NCBI RefSeq assembly: GCF_900103455.1
Contig: NZ_FNHI01000001.1
Location: 372,001-436,000, forward strand
Direction of reading: 5' to 3'
DNA length: 64,000 nucleotides
Origin: Streptomyces wuyuanensis
GTDB lineage: Bacteria > Actinomycetota > Actinomycetes > Streptomycetales > Streptomycetaceae
The first letter of the stretch is position 1, and every line of letters starts with the position of its first letter. The notes under the pieces are model-generated. The model had not been told where the DNA came from, did not search any database, and worked only from the letters and a program-made list of their open reading frames with translations. A program made the position numbers and the translations under genes. Below are positions 1 through 9,451 of this stretch, one piece after another.

Positions 1-2321
1 GCGAGTCCGTCTTCGCCCTCGCCAACGGCCACATCGGCTGGCGCGGCAACCTCGACGAGGGCGAGCCGCACGGGCTGCCCGGCTCCTACCTGAACGGCGT
101 CCACGAACTCCATCCCCTGCCGTACGCCGAGGCCGGCTACGGATATCCGGAGTCCGGCCAGACGATCGTCAACGTCACCGACGGCAAGGTCGTCAGGCTG
201 CTCGTGGACGACCATCCCTTCGACCTCCGCTACGGCGAACTCACCGCCCACGAGAGGGTGCTGGACTTCCGTGCCGGCGTCCTGCGCCGCACCGCGGAGT
301 GGACCTCCCCGGCCGGCCGGTCCGTCCGCATCACCTCCGAGCGGCTGGTGTCCTTCACCCAGCGCGCCATCGCCGCGATCGCCTACGAGGTGGAGCCGCT
401 GGAGGGGGCCGTCCCGGTCGCGGTCCAGTCCGAACTCGTCGCGAACGAGCAGATGCCGCACGACACCGGCGACCCCCGGGTCGCCGCGGCCGTGGACTCA
501 CCGCTGGAGGCCGAGGAGGACTTCGCCCAGGACACCCGGCTGCGCCTCGTGCACCGCACCAGGAGCAGCGGACTGCGGGTGGGCGCCGCCGCCGATCACA
601 TCGTCGAGGGCCCCGAGGGAACGGCCTGGTCCGCCGGGAGCGAGCCGGACGTCGCCAGGTTCACGGTCACCTCCACGCTGCGGCCCGGGGAGCGGCTGAG
701 GCTGGTGAAGTTCGTCGGCTACGGCTGGTCGGGCCGGCGCTCGCTCCCGGCCGTGCACGACCAGGTCGACGCGGCGGTCGCCGTCGCCCGCAGCACGGGC
801 TGGGAAGGCCTGCTCGCCGAGCAGCGGGCCTTCCTCGACCACTTCTGGGCCTGCGCCGACGTGGAGGTCGACGGCGACGCGCAGATCCAGCAGGCGGTGC
901 GGTTCTCCCTGTTCCACGTGCTCCAGGCGGCCGCGCGCGGCGAGGAGCGCGCGATCCCGGCCAAGGGCCTCACCGGGACCGGCTACGACGGGCACTCGTT
1001 CTGGGACGTGGAGTCCTTCGTGCTGCCGATGCTCACCCACACCGCCCCCCAGGCCGTCGCACCGGTGCTGCGCTGGCGGCACTCCACGCTCCCCGCCGCG
1101 CGGGAACGGGCCCGGCAGCTGGGGTTGGCCGGGGCGGCGTTCCCCTGGCGGACCATCAGCGGACCCGAGTGCTCGGCCTACTGGCCCGCGGGGACGGCCG
1201 CGTTCCACGTCAACGCCGACATCTCCTTCGCCGTGGCCCGCTACGTGGAGACCACAGGCGACGAGGTGTTCGAACGGGGTCCGGGACTGGAACTGCTCGT
1301 GGAGACGGCACGGCTCTGGCACTCCCTCGGCCACCACGACCCCGAGGGCGTCTTCCACATCGACGGAGTCACGGGCCCCGACGAGTACAGCGCCATCGCC
1401 CGGGACAACCTCTACACCAATCTGATGGCGCGCCGGAACCTGCTGACCGCGGCGGACACGGCGGCCCGCCACGCCGACCGGGCCGAGGAGCTGGGCGTCG
1501 ACGACGAGGAGACCGCGGCCTGGCGGGACGCGGCCGTCCGGATGGCCATGCCGTACAACGCGGCCCTCGGCGTGCACGAGCAGTCCGCCGGATTCACCAC
1601 CTTCCAGCACTGGGACTTCGCGAACACCCCGCCCGACAAGTACCCGCTGCTGCTCCACTTCCCCTACTTCGACCTGTACCGCAAACAAGTCGTCAAACAG
1701 GCCGACCTGGTCTTCGCCATGGTCACCTGCGGGGACGACTTCACGGCCGAGCAGAAGGCGCGCAACTTCGCCTACTACGAACCGCTGACCGTGCGGGACT
1801 CCTCGCTCTCCGCCTGCTGCCAGGCCGTGATGGCCGCCGAGACCGGGCACCTGCGGCTCGCCTACGCCTATCTGGCCGAGGCGGCACTGATGGACCTGGA
1901 GAACCTGGAGCACAACACCCGCGACGGGCTGCACATCGCCTCCCTCGCGGGCACCTGGATGGCCCTGGTCCTCGGCCTCGGCGGGATGCGCCGGCACGAG
2001 GGCAAGGACGGTGCGCACGGCATGCTGGGGTTCTCCCCGCGGCTGCCGGAACAGCTGACACGGCTTCGGTTCACCGTGATCGTGCACAACCGGAAGCTGA
2101 GGGTGGACGTGCGCGGCGACACGGCCCGCTACTCCGTGGACGAGGGCGGTCCGCTGCGGATCCTGCACCACGGCGAACCGCTCACCGTCTCCGCGGACCG
2201 TCCGGCGGAGCGCCCCGTACCGCCGTCTCCGGTGCTGCCCGAAGCACAGCAGCCGAGGGGCCGCCGGCCGGCCGATCGCGTCCTGTCCGGCACACCCGCG
2301 GACGACGACGCGGCCTGCTGA
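1..2321 (+). CDS. Glycoside hydrolase family 65 phosphorylase (5' end missing)
   Basis: The reading frame is open from the left edge, so the start codon lies outside the window; about 772 residues are visible and probably only some 20 are missing. It opens with ESVFALANGHIGWRG, typical of the N-terminal sandwich domain of GH65 enzymes. The central (alpha/alpha)6 barrel shows GPDEY, whose Glu is the family's general acid, followed by the KQADLV motif. The DGLHIASLAG stretch matches the phosphate-binding loop. The family splits alpha-linked disaccharides (maltose, trehalose, kojibiose, nigerose) with phosphate to give a sugar 1-phosphate in the cytoplasm. Substrate cannot be read from sequence; adjacent trehalose genes make trehalose or maltose plausible. 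It converges on treY with a 19-base gap. Confidence 0.9.
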   Translation, partial: ESVFALANGHIGWRGNLDEGEPHGLPGSYLNGVHELHPLPYAEAGYGYPESGQTIVNVTDGKVVRLLVDDHPFDLRYGELTAHERVLDFRAGVLRRTAEWTSPAGRSVRITSERLVSFTQRAIAAIAYEVEPLEGAVPVAVQSELVANEQMPHDTGDPRVAAAVDSPLEAEEDFAQDTRLRLVHRTRSSGLRVGAAADHIVEGPEGTAWSAGSEPDVARFTVTSTLRPGERLRLVKFVGYGWSGRRSLPAVHDQVDAAVAVARSTGWEGLLAEQRAFLDHFWACADVEVDGDAQIQQAVRFSLFHVLQAAARGEERAIPAKGLTGTGYDGHSFWDVESFVLPMLTHTAPQAVAPVLRWRHSTLPAARERARQLGLAGAAFPWRTISGPECSAYWPAGTAAFHVNADISFAVARYVETTGDEVFERGPGLELLVETARLWHSLGHHDPEGVFHIDGVTGPDEYSAIARDNLYTNLMARRNLLTAADTAARHADRAEELGVDDEETAAWRDAAVRMAMPYNAALGVHEQSAGFTTFQHWDFANTPPDKYPLLLHFPYFDLYRKQVVKQADLVFAMVTCGDDFTAEQKARNFAYYEPLTVRDSSLSACCQAVMAAETGHLRLAYAYLAEAALMDLENLEHNTRDGLHIASLAGTWMALVLGLGGMRRHEGKDGAHGMLGFSPRLPEQLTRLRFTVIVHNRKLRVDVRGDTARYSVDEGGPLRILHHGEPLTVSADRPAERPVPPSPVLPEAQQPRGRRPADRVLSGTPADDDAAC

Positions 2322-2340
2322 CCCCGGGGGGCGCCCCGCC

Positions 2341-4656
2341 TCAGCCGGCGACCGTGCGCTCCAGCAGCGCGACCGGTCCCGTGGCGAACAGCTCCGCCAT
2401 CGGCACGGAACCGCCGCCCGCGAACTCCCGGCCGGGAGAGAGCAGATCCGTCCACCGTCCGGCCGGGAGGGGCAGCGAGGTGTCCCGCCAGCCACCCGAC
2501 TCCTCGAGCCGCAGCGCCAGCCGGGTCACCGCCGTGATCACCTCGCCCGAGCGGGAGAACGCCAGACAGTGCCCGGCCGCGGGTCCCTCCGCCGTCAGCG
2601 GCGCGTACGTCCCCGACTCGCCGAAGACCTCCGGGCGCCGCCGGCGCAGGCCCAGCGCCGCCCTCGTCACCTCCGTCTTGCGGTCCTCGCCCCGCTCCCG
2701 GAACGGCCGCCGGTTGTCCGGGTCCACCAGCGCGACGTACTCGCCCTCCGTGCCCTGGTACAGATCGGGCACCCCGGGCATGGTCAGATGCACCAGTGCC
2801 GCGCCGAGCGAGTTGGCCCGCACGTACGGGTCGAGTTCCCGGGCGAACAGGGCCACCTGGTACAGGGGCGGACCGGCGGGACCAGCCTCCACGAACTCCT
2901 GCACGGCCTGCTCGTACCCCTCGTCCGGTTCGGTCCAGCCGGTGTGCAGTCCCGCCTCGCGCGCCGACTTCAGCAGCGCCGGGCCGAGCCGCTGCGGATG
3001 GGGGATCCCGAAACCGGACGCCGTCTGCCACGCCACCCACGCGAAGTGACGGTCCGGCGCCGGTGCCCAGTCCAGGCTCGCCAGGAGCCGTGCCCAGCGC
3101 TCCGGGCACTCCGACAGCACCGCGATCCGCGCCCGTACGTCCGCGCTGCGCTTGGTGTCGTGCGTGGAGAGCACCGTCCCGGTGGCCGGCCAGTCCCGGG
3201 CGATCCTGCCGCAGTGGGCGTGGAACTCCTCCGGGCCCACCGCGGGCCGGCCGGGGTCGCCACCCACCTCGTTGGCCGAGATCAGCGGCACATAGCGGTA
3301 GAAGGCCGTGTCCTCCACCGACTTCGCCCGCAGCGCCGACGACGTCTGCGCGAACCGCGCCCGGAACGCCCTCTCGTCCGGGCCGTCGCCGAGCCGGCCC
3401 AGAGCCAGGTCCCGGATCACGTCGACCGCGTCGCCCTCCCGGGCCACCGCGAACGCCGCCTTCGCCCGCAGCGCCGCGTCCGCCGTCACCACCTGCTCGC
3501 CGCCGGTGCGGTACGGGCGGTAGACGGGCACCCGCACCAGCAGCTCGCGGATCGCGGTGCGCAGCGCCCAGGGCGCGTGGTCGCGCAGCGCGGTGTCCGC
3601 CGCGCAGACCCGCTCGGCCAGCCGGGCCAGGGCCTCGGTCTCGGCCGCCAGTTCGTGCGTCACCACCTTGTACGCGGCCCGCCGCACGGTCGCCCCCCAG
3701 TAGCCCCCGCGGTCGCCTGCGGGGGTGGCGTAGTCCCGGTACTGCCGGAGCAGTTCCCCGGCCCCGTCCGGATCGGTGAACAGCCCGTCGATCCGGTGCA
3801 GCGCGTCGTAGCCGGTGGTGCCGGCGACCGGCCAGGACGCCGGCAGCCGCTCGTCGCCGGTGAGGATCTTCTCGACGACGGTCCAGCAGCCGCCTGCCGC
3901 CTCGTCCAGCCGCAGCAGATAGCCCTCCGGGTCGGCGAGCCCGTCCGGGTGGTCGATCCGCAGTCCCTCGACCACACCGTCCCGCACCAGCTCGAGGATC
4001 TTGGCGTGGGTGGCGGCGAAGACCTCGGGATCCTCCACGCGGACCCCGATCAGATCGGAGATGGTGAAGAAGCGCCGGTAGTTGAGTTCGGTGCGGGCCA
4101 GCCGCCACCAGCCGAGCCGGTACCACTGGGCGTCCAGCAGTTCGGGCAGCGGCAGCTCCTCCGTACCCTCCCGCAGCGGGAACGAGTGTTCGCCGTAGTG
4201 GAGGGTCCGCCCCTCCACCCGCAACGCGTCGAGCTCCTCGCCCAGGCGCTCTCCCAGCACCGGCATGAGCACCTTTCCGCCGCCCGCGTCCCAGTCGATG
4301 TCGAACCAGCGGGCGAACGGCGACTCGGGGCCCTCCCGGAGCACCTCCCGAAGGGCCCGGTTGTACCGGGGGACGGCGGCCATGTGGTTGGGCACGATGT
4401 CGAGCACCAGTCCGAGGCCGTGCTCGCGCGCCGTGCGGGCCAGCGAACGCAGCCCCTCCTCGCCGCCGAGCTCCTCCCGCACCCGGTCGTGGTCGACGAC
4501 GTCGTAACCGTGCAGGGAGCCGGGCACCGCCTCCAGGACGGGGGAGAGGTGCAGATGGGAGACGCCGAGGCCGGCGAGGTAGGGGACCGCCTCCTCGGCG
4601 GCCCGGAAGGGGAAGTCCGGTTGCAGCTGGAGCCGGTACGTGGCGGTGGGCGTCAT
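2341..4656 (-). CDS. treY: Malto-oligosyltrehalose synthase TreY
   Basis: GH13-type enzyme that turns the reducing-end linkage of a malto-oligosaccharide into a trehalose linkage, the first step of the TreYZ route. Conserved regions are visible: LDIVPNHMA near residue 80; the nucleophile in LRIDHPDGLADPEGYL near 225; the acid Glu in VVEKILTGDERLP; and STHDTKRSADVRARI near 425. Its 771 residues are normal for TreY. I start it at MTPTATYRLQLQ because family members begin there; an in-frame GTG at 4734 would add 26 residues of poor composition. No strong ribosome site precedes either start. The TreZ partner is not in the window; glgX lies directly upstream on the same strand but behind a terminator-like hairpin. 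Confidence 0.92.
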   Translation of the reverse strand: MTPTATYRLQLQPDFPFRAAEEAVPYLAGLGVSHLHLSPVLEAVPGSLHGYDVVDHDRVREELGGEEGLRSLARTAREHGLGLVLDIVPNHMAAVPRYNRALREVLREGPESPFARWFDIDWDAGGGKVLMPVLGERLGEELDALRVEGRTLHYGEHSFPLREGTEELPLPELLDAQWYRLGWWRLARTELNYRRFFTISDLIGVRVEDPEVFAATHAKILELVRDGVVEGLRIDHPDGLADPEGYLLRLDEAAGGCWTVVEKILTGDERLPASWPVAGTTGYDALHRIDGLFTDPDGAGELLRQYRDYATPAGDRGGYWGATVRRAAYKVVTHELAAETEALARLAERVCAADTALRDHAPWALRTAIRELLVRVPVYRPYRTGGEQVVTADAALRAKAAFAVAREGDAVDVIRDLALGRLGDGPDERAFRARFAQTSSALRAKSVEDTAFYRYVPLISANEVGGDPGRPAVGPEEFHAHCGRIARDWPATGTVLSTHDTKRSADVRARIAVLSECPERWARLLASLDWAPAPDRHFAWVAWQTASGFGIPHPQRLGPALLKSAREAGLHTGWTEPDEGYEQAVQEFVEAGPAGPPLYQVALFARELDPYVRANSLGAALVHLTMPGVPDLYQGTEGEYVALVDPDNRRPFRERGEDRKTEVTRAALGLRRRRPEVFGESGTYAPLTAEGPAAGHCLAFSRSGEVITAVTRLALRLEESGGWRDTSLPLPAGRWTDLLSPGREFAGGGSVPMAELFATGPVALLERTVAG

Positions 4657-4748
4657 GCGAACGTACGTACCCGGATCGGGGCCCTCTGTGTCATCGGCCC
4701 CGGCGCCGGGCGCGCTCACCGGCCGAACGTTCACCTGATACGACGAAC

Positions 4749-4786
4749 GCGCCCCGGGTCCGGGAGAAGACCCGGGCCCGGGGCGC
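4749..4786 (-). terminator. Strong GC hairpin between glgX and treY
   Basis: A 16-bp stem (4749-4764 with 4771-4786, one G-U pair) closes a 6-base loop AGAAGA. It sits after the glgX stop and before the treY start on the minus strand. There is no T-run, as is usual for Streptomyces terminators. It suggests glgX and treY are not simply co-transcribed, or that read-through is attenuated. Confidence 0.6.
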
Positions 4787-4821
4787 GCCGCGCCCGCCGC
4801 CGGTCAAGGGCGGGACAGCCC

Positions 4822-6942
4822 TCAGGCGGGACGCCGCAGCACCGTCAGGCTGCGGCTGATCATCCTGATCCGCTCACCCGCGTCCACCTTCGGCCCCTGC
4901 CCCGGCGGGACGCCCTCGGGCCGTGCGGTGTCCACCACGACCTGCCACTGGCGGCCGTGGTCGACCGGCACGGCGAAGTCCAGGTCGTCGTCGCTGGCGT
5001 TGAACATCAGCAGGAACGAGTCGTCCGAGATCCGCTCGCCGCGCGGCCCCGGCTCCGAGATGGCATGGCCGTTCAGGAAGACCGTCAGGGCCTTCGCATG
5101 GGCCGCCTGCCAGTCCCGGGACGTCATCTCCCCGCCCTCCGGGGTGAACCAGGCGATGTCGGACAGCTCGTCGTGCGTGCCCTCCACCGGCCTGCCGTGG
5201 AAGAAGCGCCGCCGCCGGAACACCTGGTGGTCGCGGCGGAGCCACACCATCGCGCGCGTGAACGCGAGCAGCGTGCCGTCCTGGTCGGCCGTGGACTCCG
5301 GCCAGCGCACCCAGGACAGTTCGTTGTCCTGGCAGTACGCGTTGTTGTTGCCCTGCTGGGTGCGGGCGAACTCGTCGCCGTGGCTGAGCATCGGCACGCC
5401 CTGCGACAGCATCAGGGTCGCGATGAAGTTGCGCATCTGGCGGTTGCGCAGTTCCCGGACCTCACCGTCCTCCGTCGCGCCCTCGGCGCCGCAGTTCCAG
5501 GACCGGTTGTGGCTCTCCCCGTCCCGGTTGCCCTCCCCGTTGGCCTCGTTGTGCTTCTCGTTGTACGAGACGAGGTCGTGCAGGGTGAACCCGTCGTGGC
5601 AGGTGACGAAGTTGACCGAGGCGAGCGGGCGCCGGCCGTCGTCCTGGTACAGGTCGGACGAGCCGGTGAGCCGGGAGGCGAACTCGGCGAGGGTGCGCGG
5701 CTCCCCGCGCCACAGGTCCCGCACCGTGTCCCGGTACATGCCGTTCCACTCCGTCCACAGCGGCGGGAACTTGCCCACCTGGTAGCCGCCCTCGCCGACG
5801 TCCCACGGCTCGGCGATCAGCTTCACCTGGCTGACCACCGGGTCCTGCTGGACCAGGTCGAAGAACGACGACAGCCGGTCCACCTCGTGGAACTGGCGTG
5901 CGAGAGTCGCCGCCAGGTCGAAGCGGAAGCCGTCGACGTGCATCTCGGTGACCCAGTACCGCAGCGAGTCCATGATCAGCTGGAGGACGTGCGGCGAGCG
6001 CATCAGCATCGAGTTGCCGGTGCCGGTGGTGTCCATGTAGTACCGGCGGTCGTCGGTGAGCCGGTAGTACGAGGCGTTGTCGATACCGCGGAACGAGAGC
6101 GTCGGGCCGAGGTGGTTCCCCTCTGCCGTGTGGTTGTAGACGACGTCGAGGATGACCTCGATGCCCGCCTGGTGCAGCGCGCGCACCGCCGACTTGAACT
6201 CCAGGACCTGCTGGCCCCGGTCGCCCCAGGACGCATAGCTGTTGTGCGGGGCGAAGAACCCGATGGTGTTGTAGCCCCAGTAGTTGTTCAGCCCCGCGTC
6301 GACCAGGCGGTGGTCGTTGACGAACTGGTGCACCGGCATCAACTCCAATGCGGTGATGCCCAGTTCGGTCAGGTGCGAGATCACCTCCGGATGGGCGAGC
6401 CCCGCGTACGTCCCGCGCAGTTCCTCCGGCAGCGCGGGGTGCAGCATCGTCAGGCCCTTGACATGGGCCTCGTAGATGACCGTGCGGTGGTAGTCGGTGC
6501 GCGGCGGGCGGTCGTCACCCCAGTCGAAGTACGGGTTGACGACGACCGACGCCATCGTGTGCGGCGCGGAGTCGAGATCGTTGCGCGAGTCCGGTCTGCC
6601 GAAGTGGTAGCCGTAGACCGCCTCCCCCCAGTCCACGCGGCCGCTCATCGCCCGCGCGTACGGGTCGAGGAGCAGTTTCGCCGAGTTGCACCGCTGCCCG
6701 TGCTCGGGCTCGTACGGGCCGTGCACGCGGAAGCCGTAGCGCTGTCCGGGCATCACGCCCGGCAGATAGGCATGGCGCACGAACGCGTCGGTCTCGCGGA
6801 GCTCGACCGCGGTCTCGGAGCCGTCGTCGTGGAGCAGACACAGCTCGATTCGGTGCGCGGCCTCTGAGTAGACCGCGAAATTGGTGCCGGCGCCGTCGTA
6901 CGTGGCACCGAGTGGATACGCCTGTCCCGGCCAGACCTGCAT
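4822..6942 (-). CDS. glgX: Glycogen debranching enzyme GlgX/TreX
   Basis: GH13_11 debranching enzyme that hydrolyses alpha-1,6 branches of glycogen or limit dextrins, yielding linear malto-oligosaccharides that TreY can use. Visible features are an N-terminal CBM48-like region starting WPGQAYPLGATYDGAGTNF, then EVILDVVYNHTAEG, the nucleophile in GFRFDLAATLAR, the general acid in LIAEPWDVGEGGY, and FVTCHDGFTLHDL. Length is 706 residues, standard for the family. The ATG at 6942 has GGAAGAG eight bases upstream. The pairing with treY fits glycogen-to-trehalose conversion, though treZ is absent here. Confidence 0.93.
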   Translation of the reverse strand: MQVWPGQAYPLGATYDGAGTNFAVYSEAAHRIELCLLHDDGSETAVELRETDAFVRHAYLPGVMPGQRYGFRVHGPYEPEHGQRCNSAKLLLDPYARAMSGRVDWGEAVYGYHFGRPDSRNDLDSAPHTMASVVVNPYFDWGDDRPPRTDYHRTVIYEAHVKGLTMLHPALPEELRGTYAGLAHPEVISHLTELGITALELMPVHQFVNDHRLVDAGLNNYWGYNTIGFFAPHNSYASWGDRGQQVLEFKSAVRALHQAGIEVILDVVYNHTAEGNHLGPTLSFRGIDNASYYRLTDDRRYYMDTTGTGNSMLMRSPHVLQLIMDSLRYWVTEMHVDGFRFDLAATLARQFHEVDRLSSFFDLVQQDPVVSQVKLIAEPWDVGEGGYQVGKFPPLWTEWNGMYRDTVRDLWRGEPRTLAEFASRLTGSSDLYQDDGRRPLASVNFVTCHDGFTLHDLVSYNEKHNEANGEGNRDGESHNRSWNCGAEGATEDGEVRELRNRQMRNFIATLMLSQGVPMLSHGDEFARTQQGNNNAYCQDNELSWVRWPESTADQDGTLLAFTRAMVWLRRDHQVFRRRRFFHGRPVEGTHDELSDIAWFTPEGGEMTSRDWQAAHAKALTVFLNGHAISEPGPRGERISDDSFLLMFNASDDDLDFAVPVDHGRQWQVVVDTARPEGVPPGQGPKVDAGERIRMISRSLTVLRRPA

Positions 6943-7020
6943 AGATAAGACTCTTCCACTTCTGATCCGGGTGCTGGGGACCTCTTCGGCCAGATCCTCC
7001 CCGAAAGTTGGGCAACCTCC

Positions 7021-7040
7021 TAGGACTTACCACCGTCCTA
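7021..7040. promoter_or_regulatory. Inverted repeat upstream of the amine oxidase pair
   Basis: TAGGAC at 7021-7026 and GTCCTA at 7035-7040 form a perfect 6-bp inverted repeat around an 8-base centre. It lies 30 bases before the GTG of the oxidase N-subunit gene, in the divergent region shared with glgX. It could be an operator or a small leader hairpin; no regulator is identified. Confidence 0.3.
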
Positions 7041-7070
7041 CCGGGTGACCACGGGTACGAGGGGGAAAAA

Positions 7071-7883
7071 GTGCGCACATTGATGCGCCGCCACCTGGGG
7101 AAGCTGGTGGCGGGCACCGCCATTGCGGTGACGTGCACGGCCGCGATGGTCGCCGCCACCCTGCCGGACACGGCGGGCGTCCGGACGGGCCGGGGCGCTC
7201 CGGCCGCCGCCGCGGAGCGGCCGGCGGGGGAGCCGGGCGGCGGGCCGCCCGGCCCCCGGGTCGTCGCGCCCGCACCCGTGGAGGGGGAGCGGGGAACGGG
7301 GCGCGACCCGCTCACCGACGGCGAACTGGAGCGCGCCCGGCGACTGGCGGCCGCTCCCGCGGCGCGCACCGCCGAGAACGCGGCCGGGGCCCCCGGCCCA
7401 CAGCACCTCACCGCCGATCTGGCCGAACCCCTGCCCTCCGAGGCCGGTACCGCCGCGCCGTCGCGCCGTGCCGTCGTCTCGTACTACGACTACCGCACCG
7501 ACCGGCTCGTCACGGCGACCGTCGACGTCAGCTCCGGCAGGGTCGAGAGCCGGGGTGCCCGGCAGGGCGTGCAGCCCTCCCCGGTCGGGGCCGAACTGCG
7601 GGAGGCCGTCGAGCTGATCCTCGCGAGCCCGCACGGCGCCGGGCTCAGGGCGGACTACCGGGACGCCACCGGCGCGGCGCTGACCACCCCCGCCCCGCTC
7701 ACGCTCAGCGGCTACGTGTACCGCAAGGAGCGGGAGGCCAGGGTGCCGCCGGAACTCCGCTCCTGCGGCGTGCACCGCTGTGTGCGGGTCGTCACCAGGA
7801 TCACCGGAGGGCCGTGGATCGACACGAGGGACCTCGCCGTCGACCTGAGCGCCCGCACCGTCGTCGTCACGCCGTCCGGCTGA
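7071..7883 (+). CDS. Probable copper amine oxidase N-terminal subunit (tyramine oxidase-like), secreted
   Basis: A 270-residue protein with an N-terminal export signal (MRTLMRRHLGKLVAGTAIAV, then a hydrophobic run ending near Ala35) and a Pro/Ala/Gly-rich linker. The folded part (about residues 110-270) contains VVSYYDYRTDRLVTATVDV and later SGYVYRKEREARVPPEL. These resemble the small beta-rich N2/N3 domains that precede the catalytic domain in bacterial copper amine oxidases. The start is GTG at 7071, with GAGGGGG five bases upstream; an earlier in-frame ATG at 7008 lacks this. The catalytic half follows 9 bases later, so the two are co-transcribed. The assignment leans on that neighbour; alone this would be called hypothetical. 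Confidence 0.6.
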   Translation: MRTLMRRHLGKLVAGTAIAVTCTAAMVAATLPDTAGVRTGRGAPAAAAERPAGEPGGGPPGPRVVAPAPVEGERGTGRDPLTDGELERARRLAAAPAARTAENAAGAPGPQHLTADLAEPLPSEAGTAAPSRRAVVSYYDYRTDRLVTATVDVSSGRVESRGARQGVQPSPVGAELREAVELILASPHGAGLRADYRDATGAALTTPAPLTLSGYVYRKEREARVPPELRSCGVHRCVRVVTRITGGPWIDTRDLAVDLSARTVVVTPSG

Positions 7884-7892
7884 GGGGTCCGC

Positions 7893-9353
7893 TTGCGCAT
7901 GGACAGGAACGGACTTCCGGGTGCACGCGGGCTTGCCGGCGGCTCGACGGCCGGGCCACCGGACCACGCCCGGGCCGCCCCGGCGGGCGGCACGGGCCCG
8001 GACGACGGCACCCGGGCCACCCGGGTGGGGGGTGCCGCGCCCCCGCGCCGCGTCCGGATGCGCGCGCCCCGCAGGGCGGCCGCCGTGGCCGCCACCGCGG
8101 TGCTGCTCGGCGGCGCGCTGACGGCGGCGGGCCCCGCCGCGGCCGGGGCGTCCCCGGCGGCGGGCCGAACGCCGCCGCCGGTCCCGGGCTGCAGCGCCCC
8201 CTACCGCGTCACGGGGAAGCTCGCCGGCGGAACCACCTGGCGCATGTGCTGGCACTACGACTCCTCCGCCGGGCTCGTCCTGGACGACGTCAGCTACCAG
8301 CCGCGCGGCGAGGCCCGGCCGATCCGCGTCCTGACCAGCGCCAAGCTCGCGCAGGTCCACGTCCCCTACGACGACGGCCAGGCCGAGTACGACGACCTCA
8401 CCGGCTTCGGCTTCGGCTACGGACTGCAGAACCTGAAGCCCGAGGAGTGCCCCGGCGGGACCATACGCTCCGTGAAGGTCCCCGACACCGGAGCGGTCGA
8501 CGGGCTGTGCGTCACCACCCGCTCCCGCGGCCACGCCTACCGGATGGCGAAGGACGACGGGACCGGCGTCTGGCACGAGGAGGGCAGGGACCTGCTCCTC
8601 TACACCGTCAACAAGGTCTCCTGGTACGAGTACATCACCGAGTGGCGCTTCTCCTCCGACGGGACCGTGTCCGCGAACGTGGGCGCCACCGGCAGCCTCT
8701 CCCCCGGGGACTACGACGCCGGGGACGGCCGGGGCTGGCCCATCGGCAAGGGCGCCGCGGACTACGCGGTCAGCCACAGCCACAACGTCTTCTGGCGGCT
8801 GAACTTCGGACTCGACGGCGGCGCCGGCGACCGGATCGAGCAGTACGACTCCGCGGTCACCCCGCCCCCCGCGCAGGGCAGCCCCACGACACGGACCACC
8901 CGCACCCCCGTCACCAGGGAGCTGGCCGGGGACGCCGCGGACATGCGCTGGTGGCGCGTGGTGAGCGCGAAGGGCCGCAACACCGACGGCCACGCCCGCA
9001 GTTGGGAGATCGTGCCGGGGCCGACGGCCAAGCACGCCGGGCGCCCGTACACCCGTCACGACGTCTACTTCACCCAGAACCGCGCCTGTGAGCAGTTCGC
9101 CAGCAACAACACCCTCGACTGCGGCCCGAGCGCGCCCGACAGCGTGGACGGGTGGGTCAACGGCGAGACGCTCGCCAACCCGGTCGTGTGGGTCCACATC
9201 GGCTTCCACCACATCGCCAGGGACGAGGACCAGCAGCCGATGCCCGTCCACTGGCAGGGCTTCCAGCTCGCGCCCAGGGACGTCACGGCTATGAATCCGC
9301 TCACGCCGGCGGACCTCGCCGACCAGAACGGTGCGCCTCCGACAGGGAGTTGA
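7893..9353 (+). CDS. Copper amine oxidase catalytic-domain protein (tyramine oxidase-like), secreted
   Basis: Matches the catalytic beta-sandwich of quinone-cofactor amine oxidases, which deaminate primary amines to aldehyde, ammonia and H2O2. Visible landmarks, in order: VPYDDGQ followed by DLTGFG, aligning with the catalytic-base region FDxGEYG; WYEYITEW, where the tyrosine before Glu-Tyr would become the TPQ cofactor; SHSHNVFWRLNF, the HxH copper ligands; and HIGFHHIARDEDQQPMPVHW, the third His ligand region. The residue before the TPQ tyrosine is Trp instead of the usual Asn. About 486 residues from TTG 7893 (GAGGGG five bases upstream). The signal-like stretch lies around residues 56-85, so an internal ATG at 8058 is a real alternative start. 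Family call is good; activity is unproven. Confidence 0.75.
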   Translation: MRMDRNGLPGARGLAGGSTAGPPDHARAAPAGGTGPDDGTRATRVGGAAPPRRVRMRAPRRAAAVAATAVLLGGALTAAGPAAAGASPAAGRTPPPVPGCSAPYRVTGKLAGGTTWRMCWHYDSSAGLVLDDVSYQPRGEARPIRVLTSAKLAQVHVPYDDGQAEYDDLTGFGFGYGLQNLKPEECPGGTIRSVKVPDTGAVDGLCVTTRSRGHAYRMAKDDGTGVWHEEGRDLLLYTVNKVSWYEYITEWRFSSDGTVSANVGATGSLSPGDYDAGDGRGWPIGKGAADYAVSHSHNVFWRLNFGLDGGAGDRIEQYDSAVTPPPAQGSPTTRTTRTPVTRELAGDAADMRWWRVVSAKGRNTDGHARSWEIVPGPTAKHAGRPYTRHDVYFTQNRACEQFASNNTLDCGPSAPDSVDGWVNGETLANPVVWVHIGFHHIARDEDQQPMPVHWQGFQLAPRDVTAMNPLTPADLADQNGAPPTGS

Positions 9354-9451
9354 GCGAAGAGCCTGTGCATCCTGCTGCACCGCGTCCCGCTCCCGGAGTA
9401 CCCTTCCTTGATCGTTGAAGACGGGTGTGCGGGACAGAAGGCGGTGCGCGG

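Noticed and set aside
299..4126. Very long open frames antisense or out of frame to the sugar genes
   Set aside because: Arg/Gly/Pro-rich translations with no family motifs; they are side effects of high third-position GC in the real genes.
2569..6867. A 1432-codon plus-strand frame across treY and glgX
   Set aside because: Composition rich in Arg, Val, His and Gln without domains; it is the mirror of two well-supported minus-strand genes.
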